NCBI RefSeq assembly: GCF_024267675.1
Contig: NZ_JALDYX010000001.1
Span: 469,183 to 533,182, forward strand
Reading direction: 5' to 3'
Source of the DNA: Marinobacterium sedimentorum
GTDB lineage: Bacteria; Pseudomonadota; Gammaproteobacteria; Pseudomonadales; Balneatricaceae
DNA: 64,000 bases
Below are positions 1 through 8,846 of this stretch, piece by piece. The first letter of the stretch is position 1; every line of letters begins with the position of its first letter. The notes under the pieces are model-generated. The model did no database searches. It was not told the origin of the DNA and was given only the letters and a program-made list of their open reading frames with translations. The position numbers and the translations under genes were made by a program.

Positions 1-740
1 TGGCGGAAATGATCGAACTGGTAGGCGCGTCCAAGAAGCAGCCCGATGCGGCGGCGATCAAGACCTGGTGGGAACAGATCGACGAATGGCGCACGCGCCA
101 CGGCGGGCGCTACCGCACCGACGACTCCGACAAGATGAAGCCGCAGCAGGTCATCGAAATGCTGAGCAAGGTCACCAACGGCGACGCCTATGTGTGTTCC
201 GATGTGGGCCAGCACCAGATGTTCGCGGCGCAGTACTACAAGTTCAACAAGCCCAACCGCTGGATCAATTCGGGCGGTCTTGGCACCATGGGCTTCGGTC
301 TGCCGGCGGCCATGGGCGTGCAGATGAGCTTCCCCGATGCCGACGTCGCCTGCGTCACCGGCGAGGGCAGCATCCAGATGAACATTCAGGAGCTTTCCAC
401 CTGCAAGCAGTACGACCTGCCGGTGAAAATCATCAACCTGAATAACCAGTCGCTGGGCATGGTGCGCCAGTGGCAGGATATGAACTACGAGTCGCGTCAT
501 TCACACTCGTACATGAAATCCCTGCCCGACTTCGTCAAGCTGGCCGAGGCCTATGGCCATGTCGGCATGAAGGTCGAGAAGTATTCCGACCTTGAAGCCG
601 CCATGCGCGAAGCCTTCGCCATGAAGGATCGTCTGGTGTTCATGGATATCTATGTGGATCAGTTCGAGCACGTGTACCCCATGCAGGTACCGCGTGGCTC
701 AATGCGTGACATGTGGCTGACCAAAACGGAGAGAACTTGA
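1..740 (+). CDS. ilvI: Acetolactate synthase large subunit, C-terminal part (5' end outside window)
   Basis: This is the C-terminal roughly 245 residues of the catalytic subunit of acetohydroxyacid synthase, which condenses pyruvate with pyruvate or 2-ketobutyrate in branched-chain amino acid synthesis. The frame is open through base 1, so the start lies upstream. The thiamine diphosphate/Mg site is visible as [12 protein letters not shown] followed by [15 protein letters not shown], after the [17 protein letters not shown] stretch typical of ThDP enzymes. The ATG at base 9 is internal. The regulatory subunit gene starts 2 bases after this stop, the usual ilvI-ilvH arrangement. Confidence 0.95.
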   Translation, partial: AEMIELVGASKKQPDAAAIKTWWEQIDEWRTRHGGRYRTDDSDKMKPQQVIEMLSKVTNGDAYVCSDVGQHQMFAAQYYKFNKPNRWINSGGLGTMGFGLPAAMGVQMSFPDADVACVTGEGSIQMNIQELSTCKQYDLPVKIINLNNQSLGMVRQWQDMNYESRHSHSYMKSLPDFVKLAEAYGHVGMKVEKYSDLEAAMREAFAMKDRLVFMDIYVDQFEHVYPMQVPRGSMRDMWLTKTERT

Positions 741-742
741 GC

Positions 743-1234
743 ATGCGACATATCATTTCAGTTCTGTTGGAAAACGAACCGGGTGCCCTGTCTCGCGTGG
801 TCGGCCTGTTCTCCCAGCGTAATTACAACATCGAATCCCTCACCGTGGCGCCGACGGACGATGCGACCCTGTCGCGTCTGACCGTCACCACCATCGGGGA
901 TGACCGTGTTATCGAACAGATCACCAAGCACCTGAACAAGCTGATTGACGTTGTGAAGGTGGTCGATTTGACCGAAGGCGAGCACATCGAGCGCGAGCTG
1001 ATGATGATCAAGCTCAAGGCCTCTGGCGCTGCCCGCGCCGAGATCAAGCGCACCGCGGATATCTTCCGTGGCCAGATCATCGATGTGACACCCAGTACCT
1101 ACACAGTGCAGCTGATCGGTGCGAGCGACAAGCTCGATGCCTTTATCAGCGCACTGGGCACCGCCAACATCATGGAAGTGGTGCGTTCGGGTGTTTCGGG
1201 TATCGCCCGCGGCGAGAAAACCCTCAGCCCCTGA
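743..1234 (+). CDS. ilvH: Acetolactate synthase small (regulatory) subunit
   Basis: A 163-residue regulatory subunit that activates the large subunit and confers valine feedback inhibition. It starts MRHIISVLLENEPGALSRVV, an ACT domain covering about residues 1-75, followed by the conserved C-terminal ALS_ss domain ending in VVRSGVSGIARGEKTL. I chose the ATG at 743 over an in-frame GTG at 713 because it matches the family N-terminus and has GGAGAG about 9 bases upstream. It is translationally linked to ilvI. A strong terminator follows, so ilvC is not part of this transcript. Confidence 0.97.
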   Translation: MRHIISVLLENEPGALSRVVGLFSQRNYNIESLTVAPTDDATLSRLTVTTIGDDRVIEQITKHLNKLIDVVKVVDLTEGEHIERELMMIKLKASGAARAEIKRTADIFRGQIIDVTPSTYTVQLIGASDKLDAFISALGTANIMEVVRSGVSGIARGEKTLSP

Positions 1235-1258
1235 TCCGCAGGATCAGCCGGCGACAGA

Positions 1259-1290
1259 AAAGCCGCTCCCCCAGAGGAGCGGCTTTTTTA
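1259..1290 (+). terminator. Rho-independent terminator after ilvIH
   Basis: An 11-bp stem AAAGCCGCTCC/GGAGCGGCTTT around a 6-base loop is followed by a run of T. It lies 24 bases after the ilvH stop and ends the ilvIH transcript before the convergent transporter gene. Confidence 0.9.
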
Positions 1291-1374
1291 TGCGTGCGGC
1301 CTGTCAATGCCCAGCGGGCTCCGGGCCGCACAGTTCGTCAGGCCGCCAGACGGCAGCCCTGTTTCACCGCCGGT

Positions 1375-2730
1375 CTATGACCTGGCCGCCTGGGTGGCGA
1401 GCGATGCCGCGGCGACGACCGGAGCCTGCCGGGGCTCACGCCCCACCAGGAAAATGGCCAGCGCGGCGACAAGCGCCGGCACACCGACGGCAACAAAATT
1501 CATCTCGACGTTCAGCTCCGCTGCCATCAGTACACCACCGAGGATCGGGCCCAGGATAGCGCCAAGTCGGCCCACCCCGGAGGCCCAGCCGATACCGGTG
1601 GAGCGGTTGGACACCGAATAGTACTGTGCCACGTAGGCGTACAGCAGAATCTGGGTACCAATGGTGCAGGCACCGGCGATGGCAATCAGCAGATACTGAA
1701 CGGTCATCGAACCTTTAAGGAAGCCCAGCAGCCCGATGGACAGAGCGGCAAGCAGGAACATGATGGTGATCACACGACGCAGGTGAAAGCGGTCAGACAT
1801 CAAGCCGCCACCGATGGCCCCGAACATGGCGCCAAAATTCAGCACCAGCAGGAACAGCAGCCCCTTCTTCACTTCGTAGCCGGCGGCTTCCATGATCTTC
1901 GGCAGCCAGGAGGCCAGAGCGTAGACCATCATCAGGCAGCAGAAGAAGCTGACCCAGAACATCAGCGTAGACAGCAGACGGCCGTGGGTGAAAAGAGACA
2001 GCAGCGGTACGCTGCCGGGCTCCTTCCCGGTTGGCATCTGCAGATCGTCCCCGAGTTGTGCATTGCAGCCTGGATCAAGCCGGTTGAGCATCTTTACCGC
2101 CTCTGCCTTGCGGCCAGACTGCAGCAGGTAGCCGACAGATTCCGGCAACAGCAGCCAGATCAGCGGCAGCAGCAGAAGCGGTATGCCTGCGACGAAAAAG
2201 ACCGAAGGCCAGCCATAGGCCGGAATCAGGTTCATGCCGATAAAAGCCGAAGCCATGCCACCGATGGAGTAGCCGCTGAACATGATGGCGACCAGGGTAC
2301 TGCGCATCTTCTTTGGCGCATATTCGGTCATCAGGGCGACGGCGTTGGGCATGACACCGCCAATACCAAGACCGGCAATGAAACGGCAGAGTCCAAACTC
2401 CAGCGGATCACGGGCAAAGCCGTTGAGGAAGGTGACGCCACTGAACAGGGCGACACAGATCATAATGGTTTTCTTGCGCCCTATCTTGTCCGACAGCGGA
2501 CCGAAAAACAGGGCACCGAACATCATGCCAAAGAGCGCCGTGCTCCCCAGGGTGCCGGCATCCACCGGAGACAGATTCCACTCGGCCATCAGCTTGGGCA
2601 GTACCACACCGTAAATGATCAGGTCATAGCCATCAAAGATAATGATCAGACCAGTCCAGAACAGCACCAGCCAGTGAAATTTGTTGAATCGAGCTTCATC
2701 GATAATTTTATGCACATCTACCGTTTTCAC
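1375..2730 (-). CDS. MFS transporter, aromatic acid:H+ symporter (AAHS) type
   Basis: A 451-residue, 12-helix major facilitator protein of the inner membrane. Its N-terminus (IIDEARFNKFHWLVLFWTG, then DGYDLIIYG in helix 1) and the loop motif GPLSDKIGRKK match the AAHS family (PcaK, BenK), which imports benzoate, 4-hydroxybenzoate and related aromatic acids with protons. The start is GTG at 2730, with GGGAGA about 7 bases upstream. No aromatic catabolic genes are nearby, so the substrate cannot be named. It stands alone, convergent to ilvIH. Confidence 0.85.
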   Translation of the reverse strand: MKTVDVHKIIDEARFNKFHWLVLFWTGLIIIFDGYDLIIYGVVLPKLMAEWNLSPVDAGTLGSTALFGMMFGALFFGPLSDKIGRKKTIMICVALFSGVTFLNGFARDPLEFGLCRFIAGLGIGGVMPNAVALMTEYAPKKMRSTLVAIMFSGYSIGGMASAFIGMNLIPAYGWPSVFFVAGIPLLLLPLIWLLLPESVGYLLQSGRKAEAVKMLNRLDPGCNAQLGDDLQMPTGKEPGSVPLLSLFTHGRLLSTLMFWVSFFCCLMMVYALASWLPKIMEAAGYEVKKGLLFLLVLNFGAMFGAIGGGLMSDRFHLRRVITIMFLLAALSIGLLGFLKGSMTVQYLLIAIAGACTIGTQILLYAYVAQYYSVSNRSTGIGWASGVGRLGAILGPILGGVLMAAELNVEMNFVAVGVPALVAALAIFLVGREPRQAPVVAAASLATQAARS

Positions 2731-2867
2731 AGCATTCTCCCGTCAGCCAACCTTATTCTTATGTCGCCCGGCCCACGCGGGGGCTGAAGCAAACGCACGC
2801 GGCTTTGGTTAACTTGTGTACAGTCCAGAGCCATAGCTGCAGTATCAAGCAATTGACAGGGATCTAA

Positions 2868-2987
2868 ATGACGCAGCCTGCAATGACTATCCATTGGCTG
2901 CAAAGGGTGCTGATCGGGGGCAATAGCAGGTTCAAGGGGGGAGGCGGAAGCCAAGGCGCAGGCAAAGGCAAAGGCAAAGGCAAGTAG
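2868..2987 (+). CDS. Possible 39-residue small basic protein with Gly-Lys tail
   Basis: A short frame with ATG at 2868 and AGGGA 6-7 bases upstream. It encodes MTQPAMTIHWLQRVLIGG, then a serine/arginine/phenylalanine turn and a glycine-rich tail ending in four GK dipeptides. The DNA of the tail is a GGCAAA tandem repeat, so part of the composition could be a simple-repeat artefact. It is divergent from the transporter gene and fills an otherwise empty 374-base gap. I know no family for it. The amphipathic start, ribosome site and cationic tail are suggestive only. Confidence 0.35.
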   Translation: MTQPAMTIHWLQRVLIGGNSRFKGGGGSQGAGKGKGKGK

Positions 2988-3071
2988 GTGCCTTCGGCGA
3001 CAGCGGTTATAGGTACGGCGAAACAATTCCTGCGTGCAGAGCGGCAGGGAGAAGGGTGTTGCTGTCGGGCC

Positions 3072-3093
3072 GGGCTGCGTCAGCAGCCCGGTA
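3072..3093 (-). terminator. GC-rich hairpin downstream of the decarboxylase gene
   Basis: CCGGGCTGC and GCAGCCCGG form a 9-bp stem with a short loop, 12 bases past the stop of the minus-strand decarboxylase gene. No T-run follows on that strand, so it may protect the 3' end of the message rather than act as an intrinsic terminator. Confidence 0.45.
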
Positions 3094-3104
3094 TCCGTTA
3101 CGAA

Positions 3105-5360
3105 TCAGCTTTTCACCACATCCACGAAGTAGTGATCTTCGCCGTTGACCTTCTCGCGCACCAGACCGTGTACGTCGGTCTCGAAGCCCGGGAAGCGGCC
3201 ATTGAAGTCACGCACAAACTGCAGGTAACTGACGATGATCTTGTTGTAGCACTCGCCCGGAATCAGCAGCGGAATACCCGGCGGATAGGGCGTTACCAGC
3301 ATGGCGGTAATGCGACCTTCCAGATCGTCGATCGCCACGCGCTCTACCTGGCGATGCGCCATCTTGGCCCAGGCATCGGCCGGGGTCATGGCCGGCTGTA
3401 TCTTGGACAGATACATGTCGGTGGTGATGCGGGCCACATCGTACTGGCGGTAGACCTCGTGGATCTCGCTGCACAGGTCGCGCAGGCCGACACGCTCGTA
3501 CTTGGGAAAACGCTTGGCGAATTCCGGCATGACGCGCCACAGCGGCTCGTTGTTGTCGAAGTCATCCTTGAACTGCTGCAGTTCCGTCACCATCGAGTTC
3601 CAGCGGCCCTTGGTGATGCCGATGGTGAACATGATGAAGAAAGAGTAGAGTCCGGTTTTTTCGATGATAATACCGTGCTCGGCCAGGTACTTGCTGACGA
3701 TAGCCGCGGGGATGCCGACGTCGTCGAAGCTGCCGTCCACGTCCAGCCCCGGGGTGATGATGGTGGCCTTGATCGGGTCCAGCATATTGAAGCCCGACTC
3801 GATCTCGCCAAAACCATGCCAGCGATCGCCGGAATGAATCACCCAGTCGTCACGATCCCCCATGCCTTCGTCGGCCAGGCGGTCCGGTCCCCAGACCTGG
3901 AACCACCAGTCATCGGCGCCGAACTCGTCATCCACCTTGCGCATGGCGCGGCGGAAATCCAGCGCTTCCAGAATGGATTCTTCCACCAGCGCGGTGCCGC
4001 CCGGCGCTTCCATCATCGCCGCCGCCACGTCGCAGGAAGCGATAATGGCGTACTGCGGACTGGTGGACGAATGCATCAGGTAGGATTCGTTGAAGCGATG
4101 CGTATCGAGCTTGCGGTTCTTGCTGTCCTGCACCAGGATCTGCGACGCCTGGGACAGGCCCGCCAGCAGCTTGTGGGTCGACTGGGTGGCGAACACCAGG
4201 GTGTCGTCCGAACGGGGACGGCCGGAACCGATGGCGTGCATGTCGCGGTAGAAGCTGTGGAAGGCCGCGTGGGGCAGCCAGGCTTCGTCGAAGTGCAGCG
4301 TATCGATGGTGCCGCCCAGGATGTCCTTGATGGTTTCGACGTTGTAGAGCACACCGTCGTAGGTGCTCTGGGTAATGGTCAGAATACGCGGTTTCTTGTT
4401 GACCGCATTGCGGGCAAAGGGGTTGTCGGCGATCTTCTGGCGAATGGTCTCGGGGGCAAACTCACTCTTGGGAATAGGCCCGATAATGCCGTAGTGGTTG
4501 CGGGTCGGCATCAGGAACACCGGAATCGCGCCTGTCATGATGATGGAATGCAGGATCGATTTGTGACAGTTGCGATCCACCACCACTATATCGCCGGGCG
4601 CCACCGTGGAGTGCCAGACCACCTTGTTGGAGGTCGAGGTGCCGTTGGTGACGAAGAACAGGTGATCGCAGCCGAAAATGCGTGCCGCATTGCGCTCGCT
4701 GGCAGCCACGGGGCCCGTGTGATCCAGCAGCTGGCCGAGTTCGTCCACGGCGTTGCAGACGTCTGCGCGCAGCAGGTTCTCGCCAAAGAACTGGTGGAAC
4801 ATCTGCCCGACCGGGCTTTTCAGAAAGGCCACGCCGCCGGAATGGCCGGGGCAGTGCCAGGAATAGGAACTGTCGCTGGCGTAATCCATCAGGGCATCGA
4901 AGAAGGGCGGCGCCAGGGAATCGAGGTACTTCCTGGCTTCACGGATGATATGCCGCGCCACGAACTCGGGCGTATCTTCAAACATGTGAATGAAACCATG
5001 CAGCTCACGCAGAATTTCATTGGGTATATGGCGTGACGTGCGGGTCTCGCCATACAGGAAAATCGGAATGTCGGTGTTGCGCTTGCGCACTTCCCGAATA
5101 AAGCCGCGAATACCCGCCAGCGCCTTCTCGACATCGGCATCGCTGCCATCACCAAACTCTTCATCGTCGATCGAGACGATAAAGCTGGAGGCACGGCTGG
5201 CCTGCTGTGCAAAGGCGGTCAGGTCGCCGTAACTGGTAAAGCCGATAACCTCAACGCCTTCCTGGCCGATGGCTTCGGCAAGGTCGCGAATACCGGAACC
5301 CGAGATATTTTCAGAACGGAAGTCTTCATCAATGATGACTACAGGAAAGCGAAATTTCAT
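3105..5360 (-). CDS. Orn/Lys/Arg decarboxylase (PLP-dependent, LdcA/AdiA type)
   Basis: A 751-residue decarboxylase of the large bacterial basic amino acid family, with an N-terminal response-regulator-like wing domain (about 1-130), a PLP core (about 150-560) and a C-terminal domain. The PLP lysine is K397 in ATQSTHK, preceded by LHFDEAW (355-361) and GTSTSNK (240-246). Length and motifs resemble Pseudomonas LdcA, a lysine decarboxylase, but arginine or ornithine cannot be excluded. I chose the ATG at 5360 because MKFRFPVVIIDEDF is the typical family start; the frame is open 29 codons further up without a good ribosome site. It is monocistronic. Confidence 0.92.
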   Translation of the reverse strand: MKFRFPVVIIDEDFRSENISGSGIRDLAEAIGQEGVEVIGFTSYGDLTAFAQQASRASSFIVSIDDEEFGDGSDADVEKALAGIRGFIREVRKRNTDIPIFLYGETRTSRHIPNEILRELHGFIHMFEDTPEFVARHIIREARKYLDSLAPPFFDALMDYASDSSYSWHCPGHSGGVAFLKSPVGQMFHQFFGENLLRADVCNAVDELGQLLDHTGPVAASERNAARIFGCDHLFFVTNGTSTSNKVVWHSTVAPGDIVVVDRNCHKSILHSIIMTGAIPVFLMPTRNHYGIIGPIPKSEFAPETIRQKIADNPFARNAVNKKPRILTITQSTYDGVLYNVETIKDILGGTIDTLHFDEAWLPHAAFHSFYRDMHAIGSGRPRSDDTLVFATQSTHKLLAGLSQASQILVQDSKNRKLDTHRFNESYLMHSSTSPQYAIIASCDVAAAMMEAPGGTALVEESILEALDFRRAMRKVDDEFGADDWWFQVWGPDRLADEGMGDRDDWVIHSGDRWHGFGEIESGFNMLDPIKATIITPGLDVDGSFDDVGIPAAIVSKYLAEHGIIIEKTGLYSFFIMFTIGITKGRWNSMVTELQQFKDDFDNNEPLWRVMPEFAKRFPKYERVGLRDLCSEIHEVYRQYDVARITTDMYLSKIQPAMTPADAWAKMAHRQVERVAIDDLEGRITAMLVTPYPPGIPLLIPGECYNKIIVSYLQFVRDFNGRFPGFETDVHGLVREKVNGEDHYFVDVVKS

Positions 5361-5747
5361 GTGGGGCCAGTCACTCGGTAAAAACAGGTGAGTAGGGGAA
5401 GTGCGCGGCGCCACTGCACGAGCGATTCCGCCCCGACAGCACACCATTCACACCACAGAATCAGCGGATGAAACCAATCCGGGGATTCCTGCGAACACGC
5501 TCAAAGCATCATAGCAGCGTGGCCAGTCCCTGCGACAGGCTCGGTACTGGAAACCCGGACGCAGGACGCCAATTTTACCAGATTGATATCCATGTGATAG
5601 CAGAGAATACAATCTGCTAGAATCCCTCCCCCGCAGCGGGATATCCGCATCGGTTCCCAGGCAGCGGCGATCCCCGGCAGCGACAGGCTGTGTCAGGGCT
5701 ACACTTAAGGCGACAGCCTTGTACGAATCTCAGGAAGATTTATCGGC
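5361..5747. promoter_or_regulatory. Divergent intergenic region with a candidate promoter
   Basis: This 387-base gap separates the decarboxylase (minus) from the ABC/cNMP gene (plus). A possible plus-strand sigma-70 promoter is TTGATA at 5583 with TACAAT at 5608 (19-base spacer, longer than ideal) or TAGAAT at 5618. AGGA lies about 12 bases before the ATG at 5748. I see no recognisable operator, repeat or convincing small gene in the rest. Confidence 0.3.
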
Positions 5748-8700
5748 ATGAAGTGGCGACCAGGCCAGTCCAGCACTCCCCCGGATCGGCTAGAGCCCAC
5801 ACTGCTGAGCTTTATCTGGCGCTACAGTTCCCGCCATCAGTTTGCGCTGCTGGCCATTACGCTGCTGTCGTTTCCCGTACTCTATGCCAGTCTCGAGCTG
5901 CCCAAGCGCATCCTCAATGAGGCCATCGGCGGTACCGAATTTCCGGTGCATATTATGGGCGTTGCTTTCCTGCAACTGCCCTTTTTGCTGCTGCTCAGCT
6001 TTACCTTTCTGTTCATGGTGCTCTGTGGCGGTCTGATCAAGATGCGGCTGAACATCTACAAGGGCATCGTCGGCGAACGCCTGCTGCGGCGCCTGCGCTA
6101 CCGTCTGATCACCCAGGTGCTGCGTTTCCCCGCCGCCCGCTTCAGACGCACGTCCCAGGGCGAAGTGGTATCCATGGTCACGGCCGAGGTCGAGCCCCTG
6201 AGCGGCATCATGGGCGATGCCCTGGCGCTGCCGCTGTTCCAGGCCGGCCAGATGCTCACCATCCTGACCTTCCTGTTTATCCAGAATCCCTGGTTTGGCC
6301 TCGCCGCCGTGGCGCTGGTGCCGCTACAGGCCATCATTACGCCCTTGTTGCAGCGACGCATCAACCGACTGCACCGCGAACGGGTACGCCGGGTACGCAA
6401 GCTGTCCGAGCTGATCGGCGAATGCGTGCAGGGGCTGGATGACCTGCGCAGCAACGGTGGCACTCCCTATGCGCTGGCGATTTTCAGCCATCGACTGGGG
6501 GGCATTTTCCATATCCGCGGCGATATTTTCCGCAAGAAATTCTTCATGAAGTTCCTCAACAACTTCATCAATAATCTGCCCCCCTTCCTGTTTTACGCCG
6601 TGGGCGGCTACCTGGTGATTCAGGGCTCGCTCTCCATCGGTGCCCTGGTCGCCGCCATCACCGCCTACAAGGACATAGTCACGCCCTGGCGCGAACTGCT
6701 CAATTACATCAGCCAGATTCAGGAAACCAGCGACCGCTATAAAAGCCTGCGCGACCAGTTCCAGCCCGACGACATTCTCGACGCCGAGCTGTTCGAGGAA
6801 TCCGGCGATGAACTGCCGCGCCTCAACGGCGCTATCAGTTTTGACCAGGTCTGCATTACCGACCCCAACGGCAGCCGGGTACTGTCGAATATAAGCCTGA
6901 GTGTACCGGCGGGCGCCATGGTGGCCGTCCAGAGTAGTAACAGCACGGTACGCAAGGCCTTCTCCCAGGTCCTGTCACGCAGCATCAGCCTGTCGTCCGG
7001 CCAGGTAAATATCGGCACGCACAACCTGGGACGGCTGAATCAGGCGGTCATCTCCGCCCGTATCGGCATTGCCACCTCAACGCCCTATCTGTTTAACGCC
7101 TCTGTGGGTGAAAACATCTACATGCCGCTGCGCCGCAACCCGCGCGCAGACCTCGGCGTTCAGGAGCTGGATGACCCCGAGCTGCAGGAATCCCTGGCCT
7201 CGGGCAACAGTACCTATCCGGTCAATGCCGAATGGCTGGATCTGGATATCGCCCGCTTCAGCAAGCTGGACGAGCTGAATCAGTGGTGGCTCATGATCGT
7301 CGACTCCATGGGCAGCGAGGACTACCTGTCGCAACGCGCTCTGGATGCCCGCTTTGAGCCCTCGGATAGGCCCTCCCTGGCCGAAAAAATGATTGAGTTT
7401 CGTCCCCGTCTGGCGCGCCGGCTGGCAGAGGAAAACCTGGCCCGCTTTATTCATCCTTTCGAACGTGATGGCCTGAATCCGAGCCTTACACTGACCGAAA
7501 ACCTGCTGTTCGCGGTGCATCTGCATTCCAGCCGCGACGAGCATGCCGCCACCACCCGTCAGCTGATCAAGCGCTTCAGTGCGGCGGGCTTTGGGCCTGA
7601 GCTTGAGCACTTCGCCCGGGGTCTGCTGGAAACCCTGGTACACACCTTTGCTTCCATCGGCGCCAATCACCCGATGTTCAAACGCCTCGGCGGACTGACC
7701 CCGGAAATATTCCGGGCGCTGCAGGAGGTACACCAGAAACAGGACACCGGCCGCCCGCTGACCAACGCCGAAGCCGAGTTGCGCCTGTCTCTGCCCTTTA
7801 TGGTGACCCCCGAGCAACTGGACATGCCGCTGCCGCGGTCGATCTGCGCCGCCGTGCTGGCCATGCGCGATGCATGTATCCCGCTGCACGAAGCGCTGTT
7901 CCAGAGCCGTTACCGGCCTCTGGATGAAAAACTCGTCAACCCCGGCATCAGCGTGCTGGAGAACCTGATTTTCGGCAAGCTGGCCCGTGCCGGCGAAACC
8001 AACGAACGCAATATTCGCAGCATCGTCGCCGAAGAGCTGCTGCAGGCGGGGCTGCACGGGCCCCTGTCCATGCTGATCCGCAGCATACCGGTGGGGCTGG
8101 GCGGTTCCGAAATACCGCCCATCGCCCAGGAGCGCTTTGCCTTCCTGCGCGCAACCATCAAGAAGCCGGATATTCTGGTGCTGGATCAGGCGCTGGCGAG
8201 CCACTCGGTCGCCCAGCGCAGCGAGGCCCTGCGCAAGATCAGGCGCCTGCTGCCTGAAGCCACCATTTTTGTGCTGGAACCCAGCTTCCATAACATTGAG
8301 CAGTTCGACCAGTCGATCAATCTGCAGGACGGCCAGGTCCCGCAGGGTGGCGACACCCAGGCGCCGGCGGAGCCGCCGTCAGAAACCATCGAAGACTTCG
8401 AGAACAAGCGCAAGGTGATTGCCAGCACTGAAGCCTTCGCCAAACTCAGCCCCGCCCATGTGCGCCTGCTGGCCTATGCGTCGCGCTGGATAAGGGTCGA
8501 GGCCGACGAGCACCTGTTTCGCAGCGGCGACCTGCCCGATGGCGCCTACATAGTCGTAGAAGGCCTGGCCGAGCTGCGCTGGCCCGACGCCACAGCTGCC
8601 GACGAACCCATAACCGCGGTGGGACCGGGCCGCCTGATCGGTGACCTCTCGGTGATTGTCGATCAGCCACGCAACATGGACCTGCAGGCCATCAAGCCCG

Positions 8701-8846
8701 TGCTGGCCCTGCGCATCGAGCGTCGCGAGCTACTCGAGATCGTGGAAAATGACGCCGCCGTGGCCATGCACCTGCTGCGCACCGTCTCGGGACACCTGTT
8801 CAGCGCCGCCGAAAGCCTTCGCAGCGAACGCACGGGCGAGCACTGA
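5748..8846 (+). CDS. Degenerate ABC exporter fused to a cyclic-nucleotide-binding domain
   Basis: A 1032-residue inner-membrane protein. Residues 20-335 form an ABC exporter-type membrane domain with about six hydrophobic helices. Residues 360-865 correspond to a nucleotide-binding domain whose motifs are decayed: the Walker A position reads [13 protein letters not shown] (393-405) without the GxxGxGKS loop; the signature area is [15 protein letters not shown] (783-797); Walker B is [11 protein letters not shown] (807-817) with Q in place of the catalytic E; and a switch-histidine-like FHNI is near 848. About 330 residues separate the Q-loop-like segment near 445 from the signature area, far more than usual. 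Residues 893-1020 are a cNMP-binding fold with [13 protein letters not shown] as its phosphate-cassette-like segment. It probably does not hydrolyse ATP normally. The stop overlaps the radD start (TGATG). Confidence 0.8.
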   Translation: MKWRPGQSSTPPDRLEPTLLSFIWRYSSRHQFALLAITLLSFPVLYASLELPKRILNEAIGGTEFPVHIMGVAFLQLPFLLLLSFTFLFMVLCGGLIKMRLNIYKGIVGERLLRRLRYRLITQVLRFPAARFRRTSQGEVVSMVTAEVEPLSGIMGDALALPLFQAGQMLTILTFLFIQNPWFGLAAVALVPLQAIITPLLQRRINRLHRERVRRVRKLSELIGECVQGLDDLRSNGGTPYALAIFSHRLGGIFHIRGDIFRKKFFMKFLNNFINNLPPFLFYAVGGYLVIQGSLSIGALVAAITAYKDIVTPWRELLNYISQIQETSDRYKSLRDQFQPDDILDAELFEESGDELPRLNGAISFDQVCITDPNGSRVLSNISLSVPAGAMVAVQSSNSTVRKAFSQVLSRSISLSSGQVNIGTHNLGRLNQAVISARIGIATSTPYLFNASVGENIYMPLRRNPRADLGVQELDDPELQESLASGNSTYPVNAEWLDLDIARFSKLDELNQWWLMIVDSMGSEDYLSQRALDARFEPSDRPSLAEKMIEFRPRLARRLAEENLARFIHPFERDGLNPSLTLTENLLFAVHLHSSRDEHAATTRQLIKRFSAAGFGPELEHFARGLLETLVHTFASIGANHPMFKRLGGLTPEIFRALQEVHQKQDTGRPLTNAEAELRLSLPFMVTPEQLDMPLPRSICAAVLAMRDACIPLHEALFQSRYRPLDEKLVNPGISVLENLIFGKLARAGETNERNIRSIVAEELLQAGLHGPLSMLIRSIPVGLGGSEIPPIAQERFAFLRATIKKPDILVLDQALASHSVAQRSEALRKIRRLLPEATIFVLEPSFHNIEQFDQSINLQDGQVPQGGDTQAPAEPPSETIEDFENKRKVIASTEAFAKLSPAHVRLLAYASRWIRVEADEHLFRSGDLPDGAYIVVEGLAELRWPDATAADEPITAVGPGRLIGDLSVIVDQPRNMDLQAIKPVLALRIERRELLEIVENDAAVAMHLLRTVSGHLFSAAESLRSERTGEH

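Noticed and set aside
2727..3026. A 99-codon minus-strand frame starting with an apparent signal peptide (LLAFAFAFACALASAS)
   Set aside because: The hydrophobic run is the antisense of a GGCAAA repeat. No ribosome site is present, it overlaps the transporter start, and the opposite strand has a better small frame.
2988..5036. A 682-codon plus-strand frame opposite the decarboxylase gene
   Set aside because: It is an antisense shadow of a clear PLP decarboxylase. Its composition is His/Gly/Val-rich without any domain, as expected from GC-rich codon bias.
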